Source of the DNA: an uncultured Lachnospiraceae bacterium
GTDB taxonomy: Bacteria > Bacillota > Clostridia > Lachnospirales > Lachnospiraceae
DNA: 32,257 nt
Direction of reading: 5' to 3'
Assembly: GCA_905209075.1 (NCBI GenBank)
Contig: CAJLRL010000027.1
Coordinates: 1-32,257, forward strand
The notes under the pieces were generated by a model, which was not told the DNA's origin, made no database searches, and saw nothing but the letters and a program-made list of their open reading frames with translations. Shown here piece by piece: positions 15,227 to 23,394 of the stretch. Position 1 is the stretch's first letter. Every line of letters starts with the position of its first letter. The position numbers and the translations under genes are program-made.

Positions 15227-17587
15227 TTAATTCTCTTTCCAGTATAATTCTATCTTGTCTCCATCATGGAGCTCCTCTGTAAACTGCGCATCCCTGCCAT
15301 TTATTATGGTTGCTATCGCCCTGCCTTTTCCGGCATTAAGGTCAAACGTTATCCTGTTAAATATATCAACGAAAATGTATGCTTCTTTTCCGATGAGTTC
15401 TACAGGTTCACCATTTACTGTGACAACCATACTCTTTCCATCCTGTTTTGTAAATGAGGATGGTGTATACATGTTTGATGTTTCCTCTGTTTTCGTGGTG
15501 TCCTCTGCAGTTTTATTTTCAGAAGTACTTTCATTTTCTGCTGTTTCATCCGATTCTGCTGTCATGTTTTCAGATGTTCCATCTGATTCTGTTTCTTTGC
15601 TTTCGGATTTTCCATCTGATCCTGTTTCTTCGCTTTCGGATTTTCCATCTGATCCTGTTTCTTTGCTTTCGGATTTTCCATCTGATCCTGTTTCTTTGCT
15701 TTCAGATGTTTCATTTGATCCTGCTGCCTTGCTTTCAGTGGTTTCATCTGATATTTCTTCGTTTTCTACAGATTCTGCCTCATCTTCGGATCCATCATTT
15801 TCTTCTGTAACAGTATATATGTTATCATCTCTTCTTGCAACACCATATGGATCATCTTTCCAGTTAATTGAAAAATTTTCATACACCAGAGTATCAAATG
15901 TAGCCGGTGCATTATTTACATATATATCCTCATCCGGTTCTAATGCTACATCCATAAATTCTGCAACCTGCTCTACTGTATAGAAATTTCTCATTTCTAT
16001 CGCATCGCCCTCTTTGATATGGTATGTTTCCGGCTCAAGGCTTCCGTTTACCTGTACGAATTTAGGGCATGTCACTTCATGTCCGTTTACTATAAACTTG
16101 ATCGTTGATGATTTGTATTCCTCAAGCTGTCCTATCGTGTATACCGCATCATCCCCTGCTGTGGATGGTTCTATCGTTATCTCACTGTTTGGCTCAAGCG
16201 GTGTGTTTATATTTGCATGCTGTCCGTTCATTGTGACGATAGCGGCTTCTCCGGCTTCTCCTCTTGCGATCCTTGAAGCACCATTTACTGTAAAGTTGAT
16301 CGGCACTCCCCGCTTAGGGAACAGCTGGTCATTTGGAAAGCCGGCCTGTAAGGCTGCATCTACTATTGTAAGTCTGTTATTATCATATAATTTAAGTCTT
16401 TCACCATTAAATCTGACCATTATGAAATTGTTTCTCTGCTCATAATAGTTAAGACATATACCTATCGGTGTTACGAGAAGCGGGTCTTTCTTTATATCAG
16501 GCTGCTGGAACGTAACCTCTCCAAGAACTTCCTCACCTCTTAATGCTACTCTTTCTTCTGGAAGATCAAGTTCTTTGGCGAGATTTTCAGTAAAGCCATG
16601 GACTTTACCTCCACCTCCTACTACGAAGCATGCACTTACTGTATTTCCACCATTTAACTCTTTTATCTTTGAGGCAACCTCTATTGTTATCTTTTCAACA
16701 ACAGAAGATACAACATCCCACACTTCACTTGACGGGATCGTGTGCTCTATGCTCATTATGTCCTTGTATGTGACTTTGTCACTCACTGTAGATTCAAGCT
16801 TTATGTGCTCCGCCATCTTAAAGTCTACAAGAAAATGCTGGACTATTACTTCTGTAAGTTCATCTCCTGCATGCGGTATCATTCCATATGCTACGATGCT
16901 TCCATCCTTTGTTATCGATATATCACTCGTTCCTGCACCCACATCAACAAGTGCAATGTTTAACATCCGATAGTTTTCTGGTATTGCAATATTTATTGCG
17001 GCTATTGGCTCAAGTGTCATGTTCGCAACTGTAAGTCCGGCCTGACCGACAGCAGAGTAAAGTCCATCTACAACATCCTCAGGAAGGAATGTTACGATCA
17101 TATCCTCTCCTATTTTATTTGCTTTATGACCTTCTATGCTTATAAACAATTCATCGTTTATAAAATATTTTACAGTCGAATATCCTACACAATAAAACTT
17201 GTATTTTGTATCATTATTCTGCTTTAATTCATCCTGCGCTTTTTCTATCCCAAGAAGATTAAGTGTATGTATGTCTTCGCCTGTTACGACCGTTTCCTCA
17301 GCATATTCGTACTCCACATGGATCGCAGCCGTCTTTAATACTCGTCCGGCAGCTGCTATGCACACTTCTTCGAGAGGCTGTCCGATCTGCTGTTCAAGTT
17401 CTTCTTTTACTATCTTTATTGTCCTGCCGACCCTTGCTATGTCATGGATCTGTCCGTCAAGCATGGCTCTTGTCTCATGCTCTTTTATGTACTGTGCTAC
17501 GACAACAAACTCGTCATCCTCAGTCTTGTATCCCACTGTTCCGACAACATTCCTTGTTCCTATGTCAAGACCAAATACGTTGTTCAT
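15227..17587 (-). CDS. FtsA-like actin-fold ATPase with beta-grasp-like extension
   Basis: A 786-residue protein. Residues 1-375 form an FtsA/PilM-type actin fold: phosphate-1 LDIGTRNV (7-14), an SHS2-like 1C insertion, phosphate-2 DVGAGTSD (215-222) and adenosine motif GGGGK (324-328). FtsA proteins tether FtsZ filaments to the membrane, but the usual C-terminal amphipathic helix is not seen. Instead residues 385-580 and 718-786 carry repeated short beta modules ending in NG-x12-15-G/N-x-I-E (NG at 454, 514 and 763), the pattern of ThiS/TGS-like ubiquitin folds. Between them residues 598-712 are an acidic Ser/Thr/Glu linker with 11-residue repeats. It follows coaE by 31 bases in the long operon. 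A role in division, cell shape or membrane machines is inferred from the ATPase domain only. Confidence 0.8.
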   Translation of the reverse strand: MNNVFGLDIGTRNVVGTVGYKTEDDEFVVVAQYIKEHETRAMLDGQIHDIARVGRTIKIVKEELEQQIGQPLEEVCIAAAGRVLKTAAIHVEYEYAEETVVTGEDIHTLNLLGIEKAQDELKQNNDTKYKFYCVGYSTVKYFINDELFISIEGHKANKIGEDMIVTFLPEDVVDGLYSAVGQAGLTVANMTLEPIAAINIAIPENYRMLNIALVDVGAGTSDISITKDGSIVAYGMIPHAGDELTEVIVQHFLVDFKMAEHIKLESTVSDKVTYKDIMSIEHTIPSSEVWDVVSSVVEKITIEVASKIKELNGGNTVSACFVVGGGGKVHGFTENLAKELDLPEERVALRGEEVLGEVTFQQPDIKKDPLLVTPIGICLNYYEQRNNFIMVRFNGERLKLYDNNRLTIVDAALQAGFPNDQLFPKRGVPINFTVNGASRIARGEAGEAAIVTMNGQHANINTPLEPNSEITIEPSTAGDDAVYTIGQLEEYKSSTIKFIVNGHEVTCPKFVQVNGSLEPETYHIKEGDAIEMRNFYTVEQVAEFMDVALEPDEDIYVNNAPATFDTLVYENFSINWKDDPYGVARRDDNIYTVTEENDGSEDEAESVENEEISDETTESKAAGSNETSESKETGSDGKSESKETGSDGKSESEETGSDGKSESKETESDGTSENMTAESDETAENESTSENKTAEDTTKTEETSNMYTPSSFTKQDGKSMVVTVNGEPVELIGKEAYIFVDIFNRITFDLNAGKGRAIATIINGRDAQFTEELHDGDKIELYWKEN
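15572..15730 (-). repeat. 33-bp tandem repeat in the FtsA-like gene
   Basis: About four in-frame copies of a 33-bp unit encode SESKETGSDGK-type 11-mers. The best copies differ at only one or two bases. The repeat is part of a disordered acidic linker and is a likely site of length variation between strains. Confidence 0.85.
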
Positions 17588-17618
17588 ATTCTACTCCTTA
17601 CCAAAACATATATAATAA

Positions 17619-18227
17619 TCACATGCTATGCGGCAGCATAAGTGCTGCCTCTATCTGTGCCGCTGCCGCTTCTATTGTCCCATTATTATCTATGACAACA
17701 CGGCATGCTTTACGGAATTTTTCATCCGTAAGCTGGCTGTTAAATATTTCACTTATTTTCTCATCAGAGTAATTTCTTTGTTTTTTAAGCCTTATTCTGC
17801 GATTCTCTTCACTTGTATAAATATACCAGAGTTCGTCACAGATTTCATCATAATGTTCTTCTATAAGTAAAGCAGCCTCTAAAACTAGAAGCTTTATCTT
17901 TCCTTCTTTTCTTTCATATGCGGCCTGTCCGATAACATATTTTCTGACAGCCGGATGAACTATACCATTTAATTTTTTTCTTTTTTCGTCATCCGAAAAG
18001 ATCACCTGTGCAAGCTTTATCCTGTCAAAAAAACCATCTTTCTGATATATGTCTTCTGTGCCAAATTCAGCCTTTAATCTATCATAGCACTGTGTTCCCG
18101 GCACCATTAACTCATGGGCTATTTCATCTGCCAGCATAACTTTTGTATCCGGCTTATTTTTTAAATAATCAAGTATTGCAGACTTTCCTGCACCTACACC
18201 GCCTGTTATTCCGATGAATTTCATCAT
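17619..18227 (-). CDS. coaE: Dephospho-CoA kinase
   Basis: A 202-residue kinase that phosphorylates the 3'-hydroxyl of dephospho-CoA, the last step of coenzyme A synthesis. The P-loop GGVGAGKS is at 9-16, followed by MLADEIAHELM (CoA-binding region), a LNGIVHPAVRKYV segment and LLIEEHYDEICDELWYIY, all characteristic. Length is normal. Of the two tandem Met codons I use the first, seven bases after GGAG. It follows polA by 63 bases; the polA-coaE pairing is common in Firmicutes. Confidence 0.95.
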   Translation of the reverse strand: MMKFIGITGGVGAGKSAILDYLKNKPDTKVMLADEIAHELMVPGTQCYDRLKAEFGTEDIYQKDGFFDRIKLAQVIFSDDEKRKKLNGIVHPAVRKYVIGQAAYERKEGKIKLLVLEAALLIEEHYDEICDELWYIYTSEENRRIRLKKQRNYSDEKISEIFNSQLTDEKFRKACRVVIDNNGTIEAAAAQIEAALMLPHSM

Positions 18228-18290
18228 ATGATCTCTCCTATCGACTTAATAGCTGCTTTAAACATGATTTCGAAGATATGCATATAACCA

Positions 18291-20996
18291 TCAATGCGCA
18301 TCATACCAATCATAGCCACACTCAGTTCCAACTTCCATTGATACTTTAAGATCTGCAGCTTTATGCATTTCTTCCTCAAGAAGTTCTATAACATATTCTT
18401 TTTCGTCCTCCGCTGTCTCTATCAAAAGTTCATCGTGAACCTGGAGTATAAGTTTAGATTTTAAATTTTCCTTAAGCAGCCGGTCATGGACTCTTATCAT
18501 TGCTATTTTTATAATATCTGCAGCTGTTCCCTGTATTGGCGAGTTCATAGCGACCCTTTCGCCAAACTGTCTCTGCATAAAGTTGCTTGACGAAAGCTCC
18601 GGTATTGGACGTATTCTGCCAAACATAGTTTTTATATAGCCTTTTTCTTTCGCCTCTGACACTGTCTTGTCCAGAAAAGCTTTTATCTTTGGATACTTTT
18701 CAAAATAACTGTCTATATACGCCTGTGCCTCTTTTCTTCCTATGTTCAGATCATTTGCAAGTCCAAACGCACTTATTCCGTATACGATTCCGAAATTTAC
18801 TGCTTTTGCATTTCTTCTTTGTATGTCGGTAACTTCATCAAATGGTGTATCAAATACAAGTGAAGCCGTGCTTCTGTGAATATCCTGACCGTTTTTAAAC
18901 GCCGCTATAAGTTTCTCATCATCCGAAAGATGGGCAAGTACTCTCAGCTCTATCTGTGAGTAATCCGAATCTACAAAAAGATGTCCTTCCTCTGGCAGGA
19001 ATACTTTTCGTATAAGCTTTCCAAGCTCTATCCTTATTGGGATGTTCTGCAGATTAGGATCTGTGCTGCTTAGTCTTCCTGTTGCTGTTATCGTCTGGTT
19101 GAATGTAGTATGGATTTTTCCATCCTGCTCTATAAAGTTTATCAGACCATCCGCATACGTCGATTTAAGCTTTGACAATTGTCTGTATTCTAAAACATCT
19201 GCGACAATAGGATGATCAGGTGCCAGTTTATCAAGCACCTCTGCCGATGTTGAGTAACCGGTTTTTGTCTTTTTCTCGTTTGGAAGTTGTAATTTTTCAA
19301 AGAGAACGACGCCCAGCTGCTTCGGAGAATTTATATTAAATTCTTCCCCGGCTTCTTCATATATACGTTTTTCTATTCTATTTATCGATACGGCAAGTTC
19401 TCTACTATATTCTTTTAATTTATCACCGTCTGCCCTTATGCCTTCCTTTTCCATATCATAAAGGACGAACACAAGCGGCATCTCGATATTTTCATACAGC
19501 TCATACATTCCTTTTTCTTTAAGATTACTTTCAAGGATTTCTTTGGATTTCCATGCAACGTAGGCTTCATAGCATGCATAATCCACAACTTTCTTTTCGT
19601 CCTCCTTTATCATCTGTTCACATGTGAGTTTTCCAAGATAGTCCTTTTTAGATGATAACACGATTGAAAGATAGTCCTTTGCCACCCCATCATATGGATA
19701 ATCCCCCAGAAGTGGGTTTAGCAGATATGCAGCAACTGTCATATCAAAGTATTTTTTTCTTTCATCAGGTGTAAATCCACCGGCTTTCATCAGGTGAAGA
19801 TTTTTCTTCAGATCCGGTGATATCCATGTATTTGCATCCAAAGCTTCGAGTTGTTTGTTTAGGTAATCGCTTGTTATTTCTTTTCCTGTTTTTATGAAAT
19901 ATATATCCTCTTCCGAAAACACGAGTACAAGTGCAATATAATCATTTGTATCATTCTGCTCAAATAGGCTTAGCTGTCCGTCAGTATCCTCTCCGCCTGG
20001 TTTACCTGGAATGATTGAAAATGCCACATCCTTTTTTGATGCCCTTTTTATGATGTCATCCAGACTCTTTTTGTCAGATATGACCTTGAAATTTTCTTCA
20101 ACATTATTTTTCGGCGCCTGCACATCAAACCTCGGCAGAAGATTTTTAAATTCGAGGCGTTTACACATCATAAATGCTTCTTCTGTGTACAATGAATCTA
20201 TACCATCTATTTGTGCATCCTTAAACTCATAATCAACCGGCGCATCTGTGATTATTGTTGCAAGCTCCTTGCTCATCACAGCCTGATCCCAGAATTCTAC
20301 GATATTTTTTGACGCACGGGGCGGCTTTACATTCGGCGCATCCTCATGCACAGCCTCGATGCTGTGATATTTTGCGATGAGTGCTCCGGCAGTTTTTTCA
20401 CCTATTCCCGGTACTCCCGGTATATTATCAGCTGTATCTCCCTGCAGAGCCTTTACATCTATAAATTCTTTTGGAGTGACACCGTACTTTTCTACGACAT
20501 CATCTGCCAGATAATTTTCTATTTCAGTACCTGTCTTTTTAGTTTTTGGAATTCTTATCATGACATGCTCTGTTGCAAGCTGGAGCAGATCACGGTCTCC
20601 AGATATCACAGCGACATCCATTCCCTCTTTTTCTGCCTTTACAGAAAGAGTTCCAAGGATGTCATCTGCCTCATATCCTTCCTTTTCAACTATGGTGATC
20701 CCCATAGCCTTAAGCATTTCCTTTATAAGTGGAACCTGCTGCCTGAGCTCATCAGCCATAGGTTTTCTTGTTCCCTTATATTCCTCAAACATTTTATGGC
20801 GGAAAGTCGGTGCATGGACATCAAAAGCTACCGTCAGGTAATCCGGCTTTTCCTCTTCTAAAATTTTAAACATAATGTTTAAAAAACCATATACGGCATT
20901 CGTATGGACGCCCTGCGAATTAGTCAGATCCGGCAGTCCGAAAAATGCTCTGTTTAATATGCTATGTCCATCTATAAGTACCAGCTTTTTGCTCAT
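18291..20996 (-). CDS. polA: DNA polymerase I
   Basis: A 901-residue DNA polymerase for Okazaki fragment maturation and repair. Residues 1-290 are the 5'-3' exonuclease/flap domain (LVLIDGHSILNRAFFGL, VISGDRDLLQLA, GDTADNIPGVPGIGEKTA). Residues about 305-490 are the 3'-5' exonuclease fold, but the exo I motif that should read D-x-E is AFSIIPG, so proofreading is predicted to be lost, as in Taq and Bacillus Pol I. The polymerase domain is intact: motif A DYSQIELRVL from 678, motif B RRNAKAVNFGIVYG from about 727, motif C QVHDE at 852-856. The ribosome binding site is AAAGGAAAC. It is 40 bases from the upstream aminopeptidase gene. Confidence 0.97.
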   Translation of the reverse strand: MSKKLVLIDGHSILNRAFFGLPDLTNSQGVHTNAVYGFLNIMFKILEEEKPDYLTVAFDVHAPTFRHKMFEEYKGTRKPMADELRQQVPLIKEMLKAMGITIVEKEGYEADDILGTLSVKAEKEGMDVAVISGDRDLLQLATEHVMIRIPKTKKTGTEIENYLADDVVEKYGVTPKEFIDVKALQGDTADNIPGVPGIGEKTAGALIAKYHSIEAVHEDAPNVKPPRASKNIVEFWDQAVMSKELATIITDAPVDYEFKDAQIDGIDSLYTEEAFMMCKRLEFKNLLPRFDVQAPKNNVEENFKVISDKKSLDDIIKRASKKDVAFSIIPGKPGGEDTDGQLSLFEQNDTNDYIALVLVFSEEDIYFIKTGKEITSDYLNKQLEALDANTWISPDLKKNLHLMKAGGFTPDERKKYFDMTVAAYLLNPLLGDYPYDGVAKDYLSIVLSSKKDYLGKLTCEQMIKEDEKKVVDYACYEAYVAWKSKEILESNLKEKGMYELYENIEMPLVFVLYDMEKEGIRADGDKLKEYSRELAVSINRIEKRIYEEAGEEFNINSPKQLGVVLFEKLQLPNEKKTKTGYSTSAEVLDKLAPDHPIVADVLEYRQLSKLKSTYADGLINFIEQDGKIHTTFNQTITATGRLSSTDPNLQNIPIRIELGKLIRKVFLPEEGHLFVDSDYSQIELRVLAHLSDDEKLIAAFKNGQDIHRSTASLVFDTPFDEVTDIQRRNAKAVNFGIVYGISAFGLANDLNIGRKEAQAYIDSYFEKYPKIKAFLDKTVSEAKEKGYIKTMFGRIRPIPELSSSNFMQRQFGERVAMNSPIQGTAADIIKIAMIRVHDRLLKENLKSKLILQVHDELLIETAEDEKEYVIELLEEEMHKAADLKVSMEVGTECGYDWYDAH

Positions 20997-21036
20997 TTTT
21001 AATGTTTCCTTTATTTTGTCTGATTTTATAAATTAA

Positions 21037-22827
21037 TTAAATAGCTCTTGTATATTCTTTGAGCCATTCTGCCTCATCTTTTTCAAGAAGCGGCGCTATC
21101 TTTTTATACACCATTGCATGATAGTCATTTAAGTATTTCTTTTCCTGCGGCGACATCTGATCAGGATCTATCGCATCAAGGTCAATCGGCACATATGTCA
21201 CATTCTCAAAATACATAAACTGGCCATATTCATTCTTGATCCCTTTACGGCATATGAGTTCGTTTTCTGTTCTTATGCCAAATCTGCCCTCGAGATATAT
21301 TCCAGGCTCATCCGTTGTGATCATCCCCTCTTCGAGAACTCTCTCTGCTGTACGTCCCGGATACTGTTTCCAGTGGAAGCTGTTAGGTCCCTCATGTACA
21401 TTAAGCACAAAGCCAACACCATGTCCTGTTCCATGGTTATAATCCATATTGATGTCCCAGAAAGGTGCACGGGCAAGTATATCAAAATTGAGTCCGCAGC
21501 ATCCGTATTTGAATTTTGCATGTGCAAGATTCATATTTGAACGGCACACCCTTGTAAACATATCTTTCATTTCATCTGTGACCGGTCCAAGGGCAAATGT
21601 CCTTGTTATATCTGTAGTTCCCTCCAGATAATGTCCGCCTGAATCAACGAGTAAAAGTCCTTCCGGTTTTAAGCTTACATCTGATTCAGGTGTTGCAGCA
21701 TAATGTACTATGGCACCATGATCTGCATAGCCACATATTGTCGCAAAGCTAAGATCCAGACAGTTTTCCTGTTCGCGGCGCAGTTTTTCTAAATAGTCTG
21801 ATGCAGAGATTTCTGTCATTGGGATTTTTCCTACGTTTGTCTTTAGCCAGTACATAAATCTGCACATTGCAACTGCGTCTTTTATGTGTGCTTTTCTTAT
21901 GTTTTCAATCTGTGTCTCATTTTTTATTGCCTTCATAAGAACTGTAGGATCCTCAGCATCTACTACTTTGACTGCCGGTGCAATGCTGCTGCATATGCGG
22001 TAATTTACTACCTTTGTATCCATAAGTACAGTTTCGCTCTGTGGTATTTCTTTTACATAGTCATAAAAACTGTCATATGGCCTGGTAGTTATATTATTAT
22101 CATCAAGATATTCTTTAAGTTCAGGTGTTATGATTTCTTCCTGTAAAAACCATATACAGCTGTCCTTTGAGATTGCAAGATACGAAAGCACTACCGGAAC
22201 ATAGCTTATGTCTCCTCCTCTGACATTTAAAAGCCATGCTATATCGTAAAGTGAAGACATAAGGTGAAGTGTGGCACCTTTTTCTTCCATTTTTTGTCTT
22301 ACTTTTTTAAGCTTGTCCTTAATATTTTCACCTGTATATTTATCATCATATATCATGACAGGTGCTTTTGAAAGCGCTGGCCTGTCCTTCCAGATAATAT
22401 CAATGAGATCTTCGTCTGCATGGATCTTTCCGTGTTTCTTTTCAACCATGGCAAGAAGTCTGTTTCCCCATGCTCCGTTTATGACACGTCCGTCAAATCC
22501 AAGACAGCCGCCCTCTTTGAGTGTGGCTTCAATGTATCCGTCTACTGTCGGAACACCTTCCTCACCCATTTTTCTAAGCTCGATCGTAGTGTCTTTTAAT
22601 TGCTTTGCTGCCTGTACGAAATATCTTCCGTCGGTCCAGAGTCCTGCTTCCTCCATTGTGATGACTGCTGTTCCTGCTGAACCTGTAAATCCTGTTATGA
22701 ATTTACGAGCCTTAAAGTGTTCACCGACATATTCTGATTCATGAAAATCAGCAGTCGGAACAATATATATGTCTATACCTCTTTTGGACATTTCCTGTCT
22801 GAGTTCTTTTAGTCTGTCTTTTACCAT
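21037..22827 (-). CDS. pepP: Xaa-Pro aminopeptidase, M24B family
   Basis: A 596-residue aminopeptidase P that removes the N-terminal residue from peptides with proline at position two. It is the long form, with two N-terminal creatinase-like domains and a C-terminal pita-bread catalytic domain. The metal ligands are visible: the two Asp of LLVDSGGHYLEGTTDITRTF, the His of HGTGHGVGF, and the two Glu of TTDEPGIYLE and RTENELI. I placed the start at the ATG 22825-22827. A TTG at 22854 gives nine more residues but overlaps the upstream gene by 20 bases and lacks a site, while AAGGAAG lies 12 bases before the ATG. It is cytosolic and in the long operon after the thioesterase gene. Confidence 0.92.
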   Translation of the reverse strand: MVKDRLKELRQEMSKRGIDIYIVPTADFHESEYVGEHFKARKFITGFTGSAGTAVITMEEAGLWTDGRYFVQAAKQLKDTTIELRKMGEEGVPTVDGYIEATLKEGGCLGFDGRVINGAWGNRLLAMVEKKHGKIHADEDLIDIIWKDRPALSKAPVMIYDDKYTGENIKDKLKKVRQKMEEKGATLHLMSSLYDIAWLLNVRGGDISYVPVVLSYLAISKDSCIWFLQEEIITPELKEYLDDNNITTRPYDSFYDYVKEIPQSETVLMDTKVVNYRICSSIAPAVKVVDAEDPTVLMKAIKNETQIENIRKAHIKDAVAMCRFMYWLKTNVGKIPMTEISASDYLEKLRREQENCLDLSFATICGYADHGAIVHYAATPESDVSLKPEGLLLVDSGGHYLEGTTDITRTFALGPVTDEMKDMFTRVCRSNMNLAHAKFKYGCCGLNFDILARAPFWDINMDYNHGTGHGVGFVLNVHEGPNSFHWKQYPGRTAERVLEEGMITTDEPGIYLEGRFGIRTENELICRKGIKNEYGQFMYFENVTYVPIDLDAIDPDQMSPQEKKYLNDYHAMVYKKIAPLLEKDEAEWLKEYTRAI

Positions 22828-22834
22828 TTCTATT

Positions 22835-23296
22835 CTATACTTCCTTAAATTCAAAAAATTTTGTATCTATCTCCGGATATGACCGCTTAAGTGAGATCGG
22901 CTTTCCTGACTTGTTCAAAAAGCAGTGGCTGCTCCTTGCCTTCGTGCGCAGTTCTCCTGTTTCCTTGTCTGTCATTATATATTCTACTTCCATTTTGATT
23001 CCGTTGTATTTTACTAATTTTGTATGGATAACAACTGTATCATCAAAATGAACCATACTATGATACTCAACGGATATTGAAAGAACCGGACTTATTATCT
23101 CCATCTCTTCCATCTGTTTATAATTAAGTCCTATCTGATCCATAAGGTCAAGCCTGGCCTCCTCCATCCACTTTACATAGTTTGAGTGATGGATGATTCC
23201 CATCTGATCCGTTTCGTAATATTTTGCGTGATGTTCATAGGGGCGAATCTTAAGTTCTGCCTCTGGACAGGCAACCTGTATTTCATTTACTGCCAT
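22835..23296 (-). CDS. Acyl-CoA thioesterase, YbgC/4HBT family
   Basis: A 153-residue hot-dog-fold thioesterase. The catalytic signature YYETDQMGIIHHSNYVKWME has the conserved Asp and the H-x-x-Y of the 4-hydroxybenzoyl-CoA thioesterase group. The remaining strands (SVEYHSMVHFDDTVVIHTKL) match YbgC/FadM-like proteins. The ATG at 23294-23296 has TGGAGG six bases upstream; a longer frame to 23365 runs into the promoter and is rejected. It is the first gene of the long operon. The physiological acyl-CoA substrate cannot be read from the sequence. Confidence 0.88.
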   Translation of the reverse strand: MAVNEIQVACPEAELKIRPYEHHAKYYETDQMGIIHHSNYVKWMEEARLDLMDQIGLNYKQMEEMEIISPVLSISVEYHSMVHFDDTVVIHTKLVKYNGIKMEVEYIMTDKETGELRTKARSSHCFLNKSGKPISLKRSYPEIDTKFFEFKEV

Positions 23297-23335
23297 AATA
23301 AACCTCCATTCTGCTAACCTAAAAATCCATATTCT

Positions 23336-23344
23336 ATTATGCCA
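23336..23344 (-). promoter_or_regulatory. Extended -10 promoter of the long operon
   Basis: The minus strand reads TGGCATAAT, a CATAAT -10 (23341-23336) with TGn extension (23344-23342) and a weak TGGAAT at the -35 distance. It sits 40 bases before the thioesterase start, just after the helicase gene. Confidence 0.5.
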
Positions 23345-23394
23345 CATTCCGGCGTTTAATTCCACATAATTTTCCCGGAAGCATATTTTACATT

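Noticed and set aside
15255..15983. A 242-codon plus-strand open frame opposite the FtsA-like gene.
   Set aside because: It is the antisense of the Ser/Glu/Thr-rich repeat; the product is low-complexity Ser/Asp/Pro with no ribosome binding site, while the minus frame has clear motifs.
23297..23365. A longer N-terminus for the YbgC-like thioesterase.
   Set aside because: It runs through the likely -10 box and has no ribosome binding site, whereas TGGAGG precedes the ATG at 23296.
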